From CBDBDZ01 sp965204215 (GTDB lineage Bacteria; Pseudomonadota; Gammaproteobacteria; Pseudomonadales; GM7GCV1): a stretch of 64,000 nucleotides of DNA. The notes below the pieces were generated by a model. The model ran no database searches and had not been told where the DNA came from. It worked only from the letters and a program-made list of their open reading frames with translations. Of the stretch, positions 17,632 to 26,598 are shown in pieces. The DNA is taken from assembly GCA_965204215.1 (NCBI GenBank), contig CBDBDZ010000014.1:744001-808000 (forward strand), written 5' to 3'. The position numbers and the translations under genes are program-made. Within the stretch, counting starts at the first letter, position 1; each line of letters starts with the position of its first letter.

Positions 17632-18479
17632 ACCGAGAAGGGGTAGTTGATGGGTTCGTGGTGTTGGTAGCCCTCTACGTTAAAATCATCAAGCGTTACC
17701 CAAGTCTCTATATCTTTTAAAGTTTTGATATTGGGATTGACAAAAAGTTTAGGTGCAGCAAAAGGTTTGCGCTTTAGTTGAATGTTCTGCAATAAATCAA
17801 GTTGGTCTTCATAAATATGAGCATTGACTATTTTATGATAGGCTTTTATCGGTTTGTTACCTGTAATTTGCGCCATCAGCAACAGCAGCGTAAAAACCTG
17901 AATTTGATTGAAATTCAAGCCCAATGCCACATCGCAAGAGCGTTGATAACTGGTTAGGTACAGGTCTTTATCCAAAAGAGAAAAATTATGGGTATGCATA
18001 CATGGGCGCAAACAACCAAGATGAAATTCACCTGGATTGTAAAAACTTAAAATTTCTCCTCTGTCATCAATACCCCTGGATAAATTATCAACTAACTTTT
18101 TGAGTTGATCGACAGTTCCCCCTTCTGGTCGCTGCCAGCGCCTGCCTTGAACGCCATAAACGCGTCCCATATCATCATTACCTTTGCGGGCAGGGTTTTG
18201 TAACCAAACCGTATTTTCATTGGCATTGGCGTCCCAGGTTTTAGCACCTAATTTACGAAAATCTGCGGCATTGTCGTAACCACGTAAATACCCTAACATT
18301 TCTGCAATGGCAGCTTTCCAGTAGCTTTTGCGAGTGGTAATTAATGGAAATTCATTAGCGGATACATCATAAATAAGCTCGGCATTAATCAAGGTTAGGC
18401 AGCGTTTTCCTGTGCGCTGGTTATAAACCCACTGGCCTTCATCAATAATTTTTTGACATAATTCCAAATACGCTTTCAC
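17628..18479 (-). CDS. thyA: Thymidylate synthase
   Basis: A 283-aa thymidylate synthase, methylating dUMP to dTMP with methylene-tetrahydrofolate. The catalytic Cys is in LGCLRPCMHTHNF, followed by the dUMP-binding YQRSCDVALGLNFNQIQ and AYHKIVNAHIYEDQLDLL. N-terminal TGKRCLTLINAELIYD is the usual phosphate-binding region. The start overlaps the lgt stop by 4 bp, giving the common lgt-thyA-folA order. Confidence 0.97.
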   Translation of the reverse strand: MKAYLELCQKIIDEGQWVYNQRTGKRCLTLINAELIYDVSANEFPLITTRKSYWKAAIAEMLGYLRGYDNAADFRKLGAKTWDANANENTVWLQNPARKGNDDMGRVYGVQGRRWQRPEGGTVDQLKKLVDNLSRGIDDRGEILSFYNPGEFHLGCLRPCMHTHNFSLLDKDLYLTSYQRSCDVALGLNFNQIQVFTLLLLMAQITGNKPIKAYHKIVNAHIYEDQLDLLQNIQLKRKPFAAPKLFVNPNIKTLKDIETWVTLDDFNVEGYQHHEPINYPFSV

Positions 18480-19288
18480 GTTTTTTTCGCCCTCGCAAAA
18501 GATGCCTTATTTGCCAGCAGGCTTTGGTAAATAAAGTACGTACCAAAGGCTATCATCGGCAAGCTCAGTATCTGTCCTCTGGTCATCCATCCCATTAAAT
18601 CAAACATAATGTGGACATCGGGTTCGCGAACAAACTCCACAACAAAACGTGAAAGCCCATACCCCAATAAAAACACTCCTGAAAGCATACGCTCGGGACG
18701 TTGTTTTCGCGCCAACCAAAATAGTACGGCAAATAGTACTAAACCCTCCAAAAATGCCTCATATAGCTGTGATGGGTGTCTAACCAAGCCCAATGGGTCG
18801 TTTGGAAAAACCATACCAAAGCTGTGCGTGGTTTCGCGACCCCATAACTCTTGCCCAATAAAATTAGCTATTCTGCCAAGCCCTAAACCAATAGGAACTA
18901 TTGGTGCAACGAAGTCGCCGATTTGGAAAAAGCGTAAACCTTTTTTTTGCGCATACATCCAAAGTGCAACAAAAACCCCTAACATACCGCCGTGAAATGA
19001 CATACCGCCTGTCCACACTTTAAACAGCCAAATTGGGTTATGTAGAAAATAGTCAAAATTGTAAAACAGTACATAGCCAATTCGCCCACCCAAGATTACT
19101 CCAATTGCACCATAAAAAATCAAATCGTCCACATCCTTTTTTTTGAGTGGCGAATGCTTAAACTGGCAAAAGTATTTGGCAATATAAGTGGCGACAATAA
19201 AAGCGCCTAAATAAGCAAGTCCATACCAGTGAACACTAAGTGGGCCTATACTAAAGGCAACGGGATCAATTTGAGGGTAAGTTAGCAT
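18476..19288 (-). CDS. lgt: Prolipoprotein diacylglyceryl transferase
   Basis: A 270-aa inner-membrane enzyme with about seven transmembrane segments that adds diacylglycerol to the lipobox cysteine of prolipoproteins. Conserved elements: HWYGLAYLGAF, WTGGMSFHGGMLGV, the signature GRIANFIGQELWGR (with the essential Arg/Asn) and RHPSQLYEAFLEG. It would modify the lipoproteins encoded at 30581-31006 and 35457-36843. Upstream is ptsP (12-bp gap). Confidence 0.97.
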   Translation of the reverse strand: MLTYPQIDPVAFSIGPLSVHWYGLAYLGAFIVATYIAKYFCQFKHSPLKKKDVDDLIFYGAIGVILGGRIGYVLFYNFDYFLHNPIWLFKVWTGGMSFHGGMLGVFVALWMYAQKKGLRFFQIGDFVAPIVPIGLGLGRIANFIGQELWGRETTHSFGMVFPNDPLGLVRHPSQLYEAFLEGLVLFAVLFWLARKQRPERMLSGVFLLGYGLSRFVVEFVREPDVHIMFDLMGWMTRGQILSLPMIAFGTYFIYQSLLANKASFARAKKT

Positions 19289-19299
19289 AATGATTCATT

Positions 19300-21582
19300 C
19301 TAATAGTTTTTAAGTAATTCGGTCAACTTGGGCAGTCGACTAATAAAACCGTCAATGGCTCCTTCGATTTGCTCGGTACTGGGTAGTGTTAACACATCTT
19401 TCAGCAGTAGTTTCGCTTGTTGATTATCTATAGCGTTGATAACCGCTTTAATCAGCATAAGCCTTGATGAGCTCATCGATAATGCTTCATAGCCCATTGC
19501 CACCAATAATATTGCCGCTTTGGGTTCCCCCGCCATTTCGCCGCAAATTGCCAGGTGCTTCTTTTGCTTTTTTGTACCTTTAGCAATAGCATGAAGCGCT
19601 TGAATGACTGCGGGGTGAAAAGGTTGATACCAGTCGGCAACCCTCGGATTGTTCCTGTCTACCGCTAATAAGTATTGAGTTAAGTCGTTGCTGCCTACAG
19701 ATATAAAGTCCACTCGACTGGCTAACTGTTGAATCATATAAACTGCAGAAGGCACTTCTATCATGGTGCCAATTTGTGGTTGTTTGATGTTGCATTTTTC
19801 GTCTTCTGTCACTTCCTTGTAAGCTTGCTTAATTAACACCAAGGCGTCATCGAGTTCAGTTGTACCTGAAATCATCGGCAACAGAATTTTTAAATTGTCC
19901 AGCCCTTCGCTGGCGCGCATCATCGATTTTACCTGATTGAGAAACCAATCAGGGTGGTCAAGGCTGATACGAATACCGCGCCACCCCAAAAAAGGATTGG
20001 CTTCATCTATAGATAAAAAGGGCAAGGGTTTATCGCCCCCTACATCCAATGTTCGCATGGTAACTTCGCGCGGCGCAAATAACTGTAATTGTTGACGGTA
20101 AAAAGTCTCTTGCTCAAATTCAGTTGGCATGTATTCACGGTGAAAAAACGGGACTTCACTACGATATAACCCTACTCCTTCTGCGCCTCGCTCGAGCGAA
20201 TTACGGGCATCTGCCATTAAACCCGTGTTAACCAGGAGTTGAACACTATGACCATCAGTTGTAATGGTAGGGTCATCGTGCAACTTTTCTAATTGCCGCT
20301 GAACAAGTTTTCGGTTTATTTGCTTTTTGCGAAATTCTTGTATGCGTTGTTTGGTTGGTCTTATATACAGCCGACCTTCAGAGCCATCAAGCACCAGAGT
20401 TTGATTGTCAATACGATTGAGCTTCAAGCCTTCAACACCCACAATGGCAGGTATTTCTAACGCTTTGGCCAATATGCATAAGTGTGAATTACTTGAACCT
20501 TTCAGGGAAACAATTCCCGACAATTTTTCCAGTGGTACCAGCGCTAACATAGCCGGAGTCACTTCACGAGCAACAATAATGGTTTGGTCATGGAAACTGG
20601 TTTTATCTAACCCTTTGTATGGTTTTAGGTAACTCATTACGCGTTTGCCCAAATCGCGAATATCCGATGCCCGTTCTTTCAGGTAAGCATCTGAAATCGC
20701 TTCAAACGCTTGACAGTGCTGGTTAATAATATGATTCCACGAACTGATAGCAGTAAAGCCTTTATCGATTAGTGTGGCGGTTTCACCACCCATGTTATTG
20801 TCATCTAACATTTGAACGTAGGTGGTAAATAAAAATCGTTCCTGGTCAGATATTTTGCCAATTAATTGACGTTCTTGTTGCTTGATGTCAAGCATCGTCT
20901 TTTCGATTGCGTTGTAAAACAGTTCCTTTTCAACCGACTTGTTTTTACTGCGTTCTAATGCATAGTTCTGTTCTAAGGCATCGTCTTGGAGTAATAACCC
21001 TTTTCCAATCACTACTCCTGGACTACCCGCTAAGGCTCTTAAAATCGTTTCTTTTTTACCGCGCCAATCTTGCCGGGTAATTCGCTGCAAGTCACCATTG
21101 TAATCCCACAGTGTAATCACTTCCGAAAGTTGTGCTACTAATGTCAACATGAAGGCTTCTTCTTGCGGTGTAAAACGCTCAGATTTTTTGCGTTGTAATA
21201 CTAAAACACCTAACACTTCACTATGATGCGTGATTGGAAACCCCAGAAAAGAATGAAATTGTTCTTCGCCAGTTTGCGGTAAGTATTTATAATTAGGGTG
21301 ATTTTTCGGGTTAGTAATATTTAAGGCTTCGCCACGTGTGACGATTAGTCCAACCAGACCTTCATTGGCCGCAAGTGAAATTTTGCGCACTGTGTCAGCT
21401 TTTAGCCCTCTGGTTGCCATTAGTGCATAATGGTCTTTTTCCCTGTTTAACAAATATAAACTACACACGTCCGATTTTGAGTATTTTTTTACCATGCGTA
21501 CAAAAGAGAACAACGCTTGACTTAAATCCAGGTGACTACTGTGCTTCAGCCCGTCAAGAATTTGTTGGATTTCCGCTATCAT
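19300..21582 (-). CDS. ptsP: Phosphoenolpyruvate-protein phosphotransferase PtsP (enzyme I-Ntr)
   Basis: A 760-aa nitrogen-PTS enzyme I. An N-terminal GAF domain (~residues 15-160, LVGLIVTRGEALNITNP) precedes the PTS EI N-domain, a phospho-His region GSSNSHLCILAKALEIPAIVG (His ~367) and the C-terminal PEP-binding barrel (EGVGLYRSEVPF, LDVGGDKPLPFL, SVGSNDLTQYLLAVDRNNP, ICGEMAGEPKA). It phosphorylates NPr from PEP and links nitrogen status to regulation. The ATG overlaps the rppH stop by 4 bp, the usual rppH-ptsP pairing. Confidence 0.95.
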   Translation of the reverse strand: MIAEIQQILDGLKHSSHLDLSQALFSFVRMVKKYSKSDVCSLYLLNREKDHYALMATRGLKADTVRKISLAANEGLVGLIVTRGEALNITNPKNHPNYKYLPQTGEEQFHSFLGFPITHHSEVLGVLVLQRKKSERFTPQEEAFMLTLVAQLSEVITLWDYNGDLQRITRQDWRGKKETILRALAGSPGVVIGKGLLLQDDALEQNYALERSKNKSVEKELFYNAIEKTMLDIKQQERQLIGKISDQERFLFTTYVQMLDDNNMGGETATLIDKGFTAISSWNHIINQHCQAFEAISDAYLKERASDIRDLGKRVMSYLKPYKGLDKTSFHDQTIIVAREVTPAMLALVPLEKLSGIVSLKGSSNSHLCILAKALEIPAIVGVEGLKLNRIDNQTLVLDGSEGRLYIRPTKQRIQEFRKKQINRKLVQRQLEKLHDDPTITTDGHSVQLLVNTGLMADARNSLERGAEGVGLYRSEVPFFHREYMPTEFEQETFYRQQLQLFAPREVTMRTLDVGGDKPLPFLSIDEANPFLGWRGIRISLDHPDWFLNQVKSMMRASEGLDNLKILLPMISGTTELDDALVLIKQAYKEVTEDEKCNIKQPQIGTMIEVPSAVYMIQQLASRVDFISVGSNDLTQYLLAVDRNNPRVADWYQPFHPAVIQALHAIAKGTKKQKKHLAICGEMAGEPKAAILLVAMGYEALSMSSSRLMLIKAVINAIDNQQAKLLLKDVLTLPSTEQIEGAIDGFISRLPKLTELLKNY

Positions 21583-22070
21583 TTTGCAATCTCGTATACT
21601 AAATTATCATGAGCGGAACATAATATATCCAAACCTTCCTGATACACCTTGCGTTTAAACGGTATGATCACATCGACAGGTTGCCAATAATCTACCCAAT
21701 TCCAATCGTCAAATTCGGGCTCTGCAGTTTTATTAAAATCAATATTGGACTCATCAGCTTTCAAATGCAACAAGTACCAGTGCTGCTTTTGACCAATGCA
21801 AAACGAGCCTTTGCGATTGCATAATCTCGGGGGTAATTTATAACACAACCATTTGTTGGTACGCGCTACGATAGATACCTGGTTCGGTAATAACCCAATT
21901 TCTTCGTACAACTCCCTGAACATTGCTTGTTCAGAAGTTTCATTTTTATCAACACCTCCTTGAGGGAACTGCCAACCATCATCACCAATTCGTTTAGCCA
22001 AAAACAACTGACCTTTGCCATTGGCAAGCACAATAGCGATGTTATGTCGGTAACCCTCTGAGTCTATCAT
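21579..22070 (-). CDS. rppH: RNA pyrophosphohydrolase
   Basis: A 163-aa Nudix hydrolase that converts 5'-triphosphorylated RNA ends to monophosphates and so starts RNA decay. The Nudix box is visible as GGVDKNETSEQAMFRELYEE followed by IGL; the N-terminus MIDSEGYRHNIAIVLANGKG and WQFPQGG are typical of RppH. Coupled to ptsP by a 4-bp overlap and only 5 bp after rhlB, placing two RNA-turnover genes together. Confidence 0.96.
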   Translation of the reverse strand: MIDSEGYRHNIAIVLANGKGQLFLAKRIGDDGWQFPQGGVDKNETSEQAMFRELYEEIGLLPNQVSIVARTNKWLCYKLPPRLCNRKGSFCIGQKQHWYLLHLKADESNIDFNKTAEPEFDDWNWVDYWQPVDVIIPFKRKVYQEGLDILCSAHDNLVYEIAK

Positions 22071-22075
22071 GACGA

Positions 22076-23278
22076 CTAATTGAGTAAATGCTCAGGTGGC
22101 AATTTACAATTTAATTTTGAACCCAGTAAAGACTCAATAGGAGCAATAAGAAAGCCGTCATCTTCACAGGCAAAGCTGATAGATATACCCGTTTTGCCCG
22201 CTCGCCCGGTTCGCCCAATTCGATGTACATAATCTTCAGGGTCATCAGGCAAATTATAATTGACAACGTGGCTTACTTCATCAACATGAATACCTCTGCC
22301 TGCTACGTCGGTGGCAACCAAAATTTTGACACTGCCTGACTTAAATTTGGCAAGGCTTTGACTACGTTTACTTTGATCAATTTCACCGCTAATCATCACC
22401 ACTTTGAATCCTGACTCTTTCAACTGGGTAAACAATTGGCGGCATTGGTCACGACGGTTGACAAAAATCATAACACTTTCAACTTGATCACTGTGCAGAA
22501 TATTATTCAGCAGTTTATATTTGTCGTAAGATGCAACAGTATAAACGACTTGATTAATGCTTTCGGCTACAACTTTTTCGGGCAATACATCCACTTTCGC
22601 AGGTTCGAAAGTCCATTGTTCAATAAGGTTGTTCACTATATATGGGAAAGTAGCCGAAAATAATAATGTCTGCCTGTTTTCTTTAGGTGGAGTCATACGT
22701 ACAATACGTCTGACCTGGGGAATAAATCCCATGTCTAGCATTCTATCGGCTTCATCTAACACCAAAATTTCAACCCAACGTAAAACCATGTCTCTACGCG
22801 ATACAAAGTCCAACAATCTACCTGGCGTTGCAACCACAATGTCAACAGGTTTTTGATCAACCAATTCTTTTTGACTGTCGTAGGGCATTCCACCAACCAA
22901 AGTAATGACCCTCAAATTGGCAAACTTCCCCAATGCCTTGGCATCTTCGCCAATTTGCAGCACCAATTCGCGGGTTGGAGCAATAATTAACGCACGCGGC
23001 TCACCTATTTGTCGTGGTTCTTCAATATCATGTGCAAGTAAGTCTTGCAAAATGGTAATTAAGAATGCAGCTGTTTTTCCCGTTCCTGTTTGGGCTTTAC
23101 CCACCATATCATTTCCCAGCAGGGTGTAAGGCAACGCTCTGGCCTGAATAGGGGAGCAATAGGCAAACCCTAACTGATCAACTGCTTTTAGTATTGCGTC
23201 GTGCAATGGGAGTTCAGCGAAGCGAATGTTATCGCCTGTATTGGTTTTCTCAAGTGGAGTATCGTATTGTTCGTTCAT
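22076..23278 (-). CDS. rhlB: DEAD-box ATP-dependent RNA helicase RhlB-type
   Basis: A 400-aa DEAD-box helicase with Q motif (FAYCSPIQARALPYTL), Walker A AQTGTGKT, DEAD motif VLDEADRMLDMGF, SAT motif LLFSATFPY and motif VI VHRIGRTGRAG. GRGIHVDEVSHVVNYNLPDD is characteristic of RhlB, the degradosome helicase. The ATG at 23278 (MNEQYDTPLEK) is preferred to an upstream ATG at 23323. RhlE is an alternative, less likely given the short C-terminus without a basic tail. Confidence 0.85.
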   Translation of the reverse strand: MNEQYDTPLEKTNTGDNIRFAELPLHDAILKAVDQLGFAYCSPIQARALPYTLLGNDMVGKAQTGTGKTAAFLITILQDLLAHDIEEPRQIGEPRALIIAPTRELVLQIGEDAKALGKFANLRVITLVGGMPYDSQKELVDQKPVDIVVATPGRLLDFVSRRDMVLRWVEILVLDEADRMLDMGFIPQVRRIVRMTPPKENRQTLLFSATFPYIVNNLIEQWTFEPAKVDVLPEKVVAESINQVVYTVASYDKYKLLNNILHSDQVESVMIFVNRRDQCRQLFTQLKESGFKVVMISGEIDQSKRSQSLAKFKSGSVKILVATDVAGRGIHVDEVSHVVNYNLPDDPEDYVHRIGRTGRAGKTGISISFACEDDGFLIAPIESLLGSKLNCKLPPEHLLN

Positions 23279-23403
23279 AAAAAGCAAATATGAATATTGA
23301 CACAAAAGGCTACATTTTTCCATTTTTTTGCCAATTATTAAGGCTATAATAAGCGCCCTTTTATTTTATATTTTGACTTAACTTACGTTTTTGGAGATCA
23401 TTT

Positions 23404-23436
23404 ATGTCTGTACCGCATTGGAACACCGTACAGTGA
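23404..23436 (+). CDS. Putative 10-aa leader peptide upstream of the capD-like gene
   Basis: A short ORF, MSVPHWNTVQ, preceded by a GGAG Shine-Dalgarno at 23393-23396 with normal spacing. Its stop overlaps the left arm of an 18-bp palindrome (23435-23452). The combination of ribosome-binding site, tiny ORF and hairpin ahead of the 23482 gene resembles an attenuator, but nothing shows translation. Low confidence. Confidence 0.3.
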   Translation: MSVPHWNTVQ

Positions 23437-23452
23437 CGCCATGCATGGCGTC
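23435..23452 (+). promoter_or_regulatory. 18-bp palindrome in the leader of the capD-like gene
   Basis: Perfect palindrome GACGCCATGCATGGCGTC, followed by a T-rich stretch (TTTACGTTTCTTT). It lies 30 bp before the ATG at 23482 and overlaps the stop of the putative leader ORF. It could be an attenuator/terminator hairpin, or a dyad operator. Confidence 0.45.
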
Positions 23453-23481
23453 TTTACGTTTCTTTAAATTCACATAAAAAC

Positions 23482-25428
23482 ATGAGCCTTCCCGCTCGAT
23501 CTTCCAAAGTCTTGCTGTTAGTCGTTCACGATATAGTGCTGATAGCAATTGCACTGTGGCTGTCGCTATATATTCGGCTGGATAACTTACAACAATCGCT
23601 ACCCACAGGACAGTATCAATTAGTCTATATTGTTTACACTTTAAGCGTATTTGGTTCCCTGTTATTATTTCAAACCCATCGTGTAGTGTTGCGCTATTCT
23701 GGTTGGGAGCTTAGCCGGGTCATTATCATTGCCTGTACGTTTGGAACCTTTCTTGCAATGTTTGTTTTTTATTTTATCGATACCATCACACCGCCTCGCA
23801 GTTCGGCAGTTATGTTCCCATTTATTGCAACTATATTAATGTATGGCTCGCGTATTATCATACTCAGATATTTACTGGGTTTTTCATTATTTAATAATTT
23901 GTCCAAATTACTCAATCCTTTTGCATCAGCAATTAAAACCGGGAAGAAGGTAGCTATTTATGGTGCGGGCGAGGCAGGGCAGCAATTACTCTCCAGCTTA
24001 CAAAAAACGCCTAATATTGACCCCATTCTTTTTATTGACGACGATTGGGCATTAAACAATGCTTTAATCAATCAAGTCTCCGTGGCACATAGTTCCCGAT
24101 TAGGCAATATTATCCAGACTTTTCAACTGGAAGAAATTTTACTGGCAATACCCTCTTCCAGCAGCACTCAACGCAAACGCATTATTGACACCATCCAGCA
24201 ACGACATCCTATCGCTGTTCGCACACTACCCTCGCTCAATGAACTGGCGATGGGCACAGTAAATATCTCGCAGTTAAAAGAGGTGGATGTTGCCGATGTA
24301 TTAGGACGACATGCCGTTGAACCCGACGCTGCTTTAATGAGAAATGCTGTTAAGGATAAAGTCATTATGATTACTGGCGCGGGAGGATCCATTGGTTCAG
24401 AGATTTGCAATCAATTACTTCCCTATCAACCCAAAATGCTGGTCTTGATTGATCACTCCGAATACAGCCTGTATCAAATTCATCGTACTTTAGAAAGCAG
24501 GCAAGAAGGCAGCCGACCAATACCCATTATTCCCAGGCTCGCTTGCGTTACTAATGCCAGATTAATGCTTTCCCTGGTGGGAGAATGTAAACCCGATTTA
24601 TTTTTTCATGCTGCTGCATATAAGCACGTACCCCTGGTAGAAGATAATGCCATGCAAGGTTTTATCAATAACTGTATCGGTACAAAAATTTGTGCTGAGG
24701 CCTGTATCATTCAACAAGTTCCTCAATTTGTTCTTATTTCCACAGACAAGGCTGTCAGACCTACCAATTTAATGGGGGCAACCAAACGTATTGCTGAGCT
24801 TATTTTACAAGCCTTCAGCTGCCAAACGTCCTGTTGTATTAGCGACGTTTTTGGAATGGATCGAACAGAAGTTGAAAACCACTGCAAATTTTCAATGGTT
24901 CGTTTTGGAAATGTACTGGAATCATCGGGTTCTGTTATACCCGTATTTCGCGAACAAATTAAAAACGCTAAACCTGTCACAGTTACTCACCCGGATATTA
25001 CTCGCTTTTTTATGACCATTCCTGAAGCTGCTCAATTGGTTATTCAATCCAGCCAACTTTGCAATGGTGGCGATATATTACTTTTGGATATGGGTGAACC
25101 TATTAAAATAGCCGACTTAGCCGAAAAAATGATTACCCTTTCAGGCTATACCATTCGCAATGAGGCCAACCCCGACGGCGATATTAACATTCAATTTACT
25201 GGGCTGCGTCCTGGCGAAAAACTCTATGAAGAGTTATTGATTAACCAGAACAACGCAGAGAAAACGCAACACTCAAAAATTTGGCGCGCTGATGAAAAAA
25301 CAATGCCTTACGAAACATTAAATAACCTTCTGATACAATTAGAAACCCATCTCCAAAATCACGAAGTTGAAGTAGTAACCGAGCTATTAAATTGCGCAGA
25401 AATTGGCTATAACTCACAATTATATTAA
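23482..25428 (+). CDS. Nucleoside-diphosphate sugar epimerase/dehydratase (CapD/WbpM family)
   Basis: A 648-aa membrane-bound polysaccharide biosynthesis enzyme. Four N-terminal transmembrane segments (~residues 8-140), a CoA-binding-like Rossmann domain starting VAIYGAGEAGQQLL (~155), then an extended SDR domain with ITGAGGSIGSEICNQLL (~295), FHAAAYKHVPLVEDN and ISTDKAVRPTNLMGATKR, where Met replaces the usual SDR Tyr, as in WbpM-type UDP-GlcNAc 4,6-dehydratases. It probably makes a 4-keto-6-deoxy sugar for O-antigen, capsule or glycosylation. No other polysaccharide genes are adjacent, so it may be an isolated copy as in some pseudomonads. Confidence 0.92.
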   Translation: MSLPARSSKVLLLVVHDIVLIAIALWLSLYIRLDNLQQSLPTGQYQLVYIVYTLSVFGSLLLFQTHRVVLRYSGWELSRVIIIACTFGTFLAMFVFYFIDTITPPRSSAVMFPFIATILMYGSRIIILRYLLGFSLFNNLSKLLNPFASAIKTGKKVAIYGAGEAGQQLLSSLQKTPNIDPILFIDDDWALNNALINQVSVAHSSRLGNIIQTFQLEEILLAIPSSSSTQRKRIIDTIQQRHPIAVRTLPSLNELAMGTVNISQLKEVDVADVLGRHAVEPDAALMRNAVKDKVIMITGAGGSIGSEICNQLLPYQPKMLVLIDHSEYSLYQIHRTLESRQEGSRPIPIIPRLACVTNARLMLSLVGECKPDLFFHAAAYKHVPLVEDNAMQGFINNCIGTKICAEACIIQQVPQFVLISTDKAVRPTNLMGATKRIAELILQAFSCQTSCCISDVFGMDRTEVENHCKFSMVRFGNVLESSGSVIPVFREQIKNAKPVTVTHPDITRFFMTIPEAAQLVIQSSQLCNGGDILLLDMGEPIKIADLAEKMITLSGYTIRNEANPDGDINIQFTGLRPGEKLYEELLINQNNAEKTQHSKIWRADEKTMPYETLNNLLIQLETHLQNHEVEVVTELLNCAEIGYNSQLY

Positions 25429-25429
25429 T

Positions 25430-25597
25430 TCGGCATGAAAATACCGAACAAATAGGTGGCACAAGGAAGTGCCACCGATGAGCGATAGCTCGGTTGCGAA
25501 CCCTTGAAATACAAGAAAATTCGCATATTTTCGCCAATATTTTAAGGGTAACCAATAAAATACGCGGGAGCGATATTTTATTGCGAGGTTAATAAGT
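25430..25597. repeat. Family A palindromic repeat, copy 1 (longest)
   Basis: A ~168-bp intergenic repeat starting TTCGGCATGAAAATACCG and ending ATATTTTATTGCGAGGTTAA. Internal hairpins: GGTGGCAC/GTGCCACC (25455-25462, 25469-25476), CCCTTGAAATAC with a partly matching right arm near 25540, and CAATAAAATA/TATTTTATTG near the right end. Closely related copies are at 46432-46569, 47939-48012 and, shortened, 48846-48924. No ORF of its own; probably a non-autonomous mobile element. Confidence 0.75.
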
Positions 25598-25686
25598 AAA
25601 TACAAGTCGTGTTCTGGCAATTAATACAAACCTAATTCAATCAGACTACTCTGTTTTATCAATTATACATTTCCAAAGAGTTTAAG

Positions 25687-26598
25687 ATGAGCATCAACAC
25701 CAACCGCCCCGTATTTATTACCTGTGCAGTTACCGGTTCGGGTTCAACCCAGGACAAATCACCACATGTTCCGCGCAGCCCTGAGCAAATTGCCAATAGT
25801 GCTATCGACGCGGCTAAAGCGGGTGCGGCTGTCGTACATTGCCATGTTAGAGACCCTGAGACAGGCAAACCATCACGTGATTTGGCACTCTATCGCGAAT
25901 TGACTGATCGCATTCGCGCGGCAGATACCGATGTCGTATTAAACTTAACTGCAGGTATGGGTGGTGATATTATTTTCGGCGATAACGACAATCCGTTTCC
26001 CCCAAACGAAGAAGCCACTGACATGATTGGCACTGCCGAGCGTGTAGCCCATATCGGAGAATGCCTGCCCGAAATATGTACGCTCGACTGTGGTACCATG
26101 AACTTTGCTGAAGCTGATTATGTTATGACCAACACCCCAGGTATGTTGCGTGATATGGCGCAGCGTATGACTGACTTTGGTGTTCGCATCGAAATTGAAG
26201 CCTTTGACACTGGTCATTTATGGTTTGCCAAACAGTTAGTCAACGAAGGTGTTATTCCTGCACCTGTTATGGTACAACTCTGCATGGGAATACCCTGGGG
26301 CGCACCTAATGATATGAATACTTTTATGGCGATGGTGAACAATATCCCCAACGACTGGGTTTTCTCTGCTTTTTCCATCAGTCGTGCGCAAATGTCTTAT
26401 GTGGCGGCTGCGTTGCTCGCTGGAGGCAATATTCGCGTCGGCTTGGAAGATAATTTATTTTTAAGCAAAGGACAACTGGCCACGAATGCTCAATTAGTTG
26501 AACGTGCAGCTACCATTGCCACCAATATGGGTGCAAGCTTAATGAACCCTGACGAAGTACGCCAAATGCTTCAATTACAAAAACGCGCGCCTCGTTAA
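25687..26598 (+). CDS. Beta-keto acid cleavage enzyme (BKACE), 3-dehydrocarnitine cleavage
   Basis: A 303-aa DUF849/BKACE TIM-barrel enzyme. Family features: FITCAVTGSG at the N-terminus, Zn ligands in AAVVHCHVRDPETGKPSRD (His-x-His ~50), LNLTAGMGGD and RVGLEDNL near the C-terminus. BKACEs condense a beta-keto acid with acetyl-CoA to give acetoacetate and a new CoA ester; next to a carnitine dehydrogenase the substrate is expected to be 3-dehydrocarnitine, giving betainyl-CoA. The stop overlaps the dehydrogenase start (TAATG). First gene of a three-gene operon downstream of a family A repeat. Confidence 0.9.
   Translation: MSINTNRPVFITCAVTGSGSTQDKSPHVPRSPEQIANSAIDAAKAGAAVVHCHVRDPETGKPSRDLALYRELTDRIRAADTDVVLNLTAGMGGDIIFGDNDNPFPPNEEATDMIGTAERVAHIGECLPEICTLDCGTMNFAEADYVMTNTPGMLRDMAQRMTDFGVRIEIEAFDTGHLWFAKQLVNEGVIPAPVMVQLCMGIPWGAPNDMNTFMAMVNNIPNDWVFSAFSISRAQMSYVAAALLAGGNIRVGLEDNLFLSKGQLATNAQLVERAATIATNMGASLMNPDEVRQMLQLQKRAPR

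Noticed and set aside
23422..23462. Same repeat family as the 14546-14645 element
   Set aside because: Only a loose resemblance of an ACAG-hairpin-T pattern; sequences do not align beyond a few bases.
25240..25620. Minus-strand ORFs of 104 and 66 codons over the family A repeat
   Set aside because: They read the repeat and the antisense of the capD-like gene end; no protein-like features.
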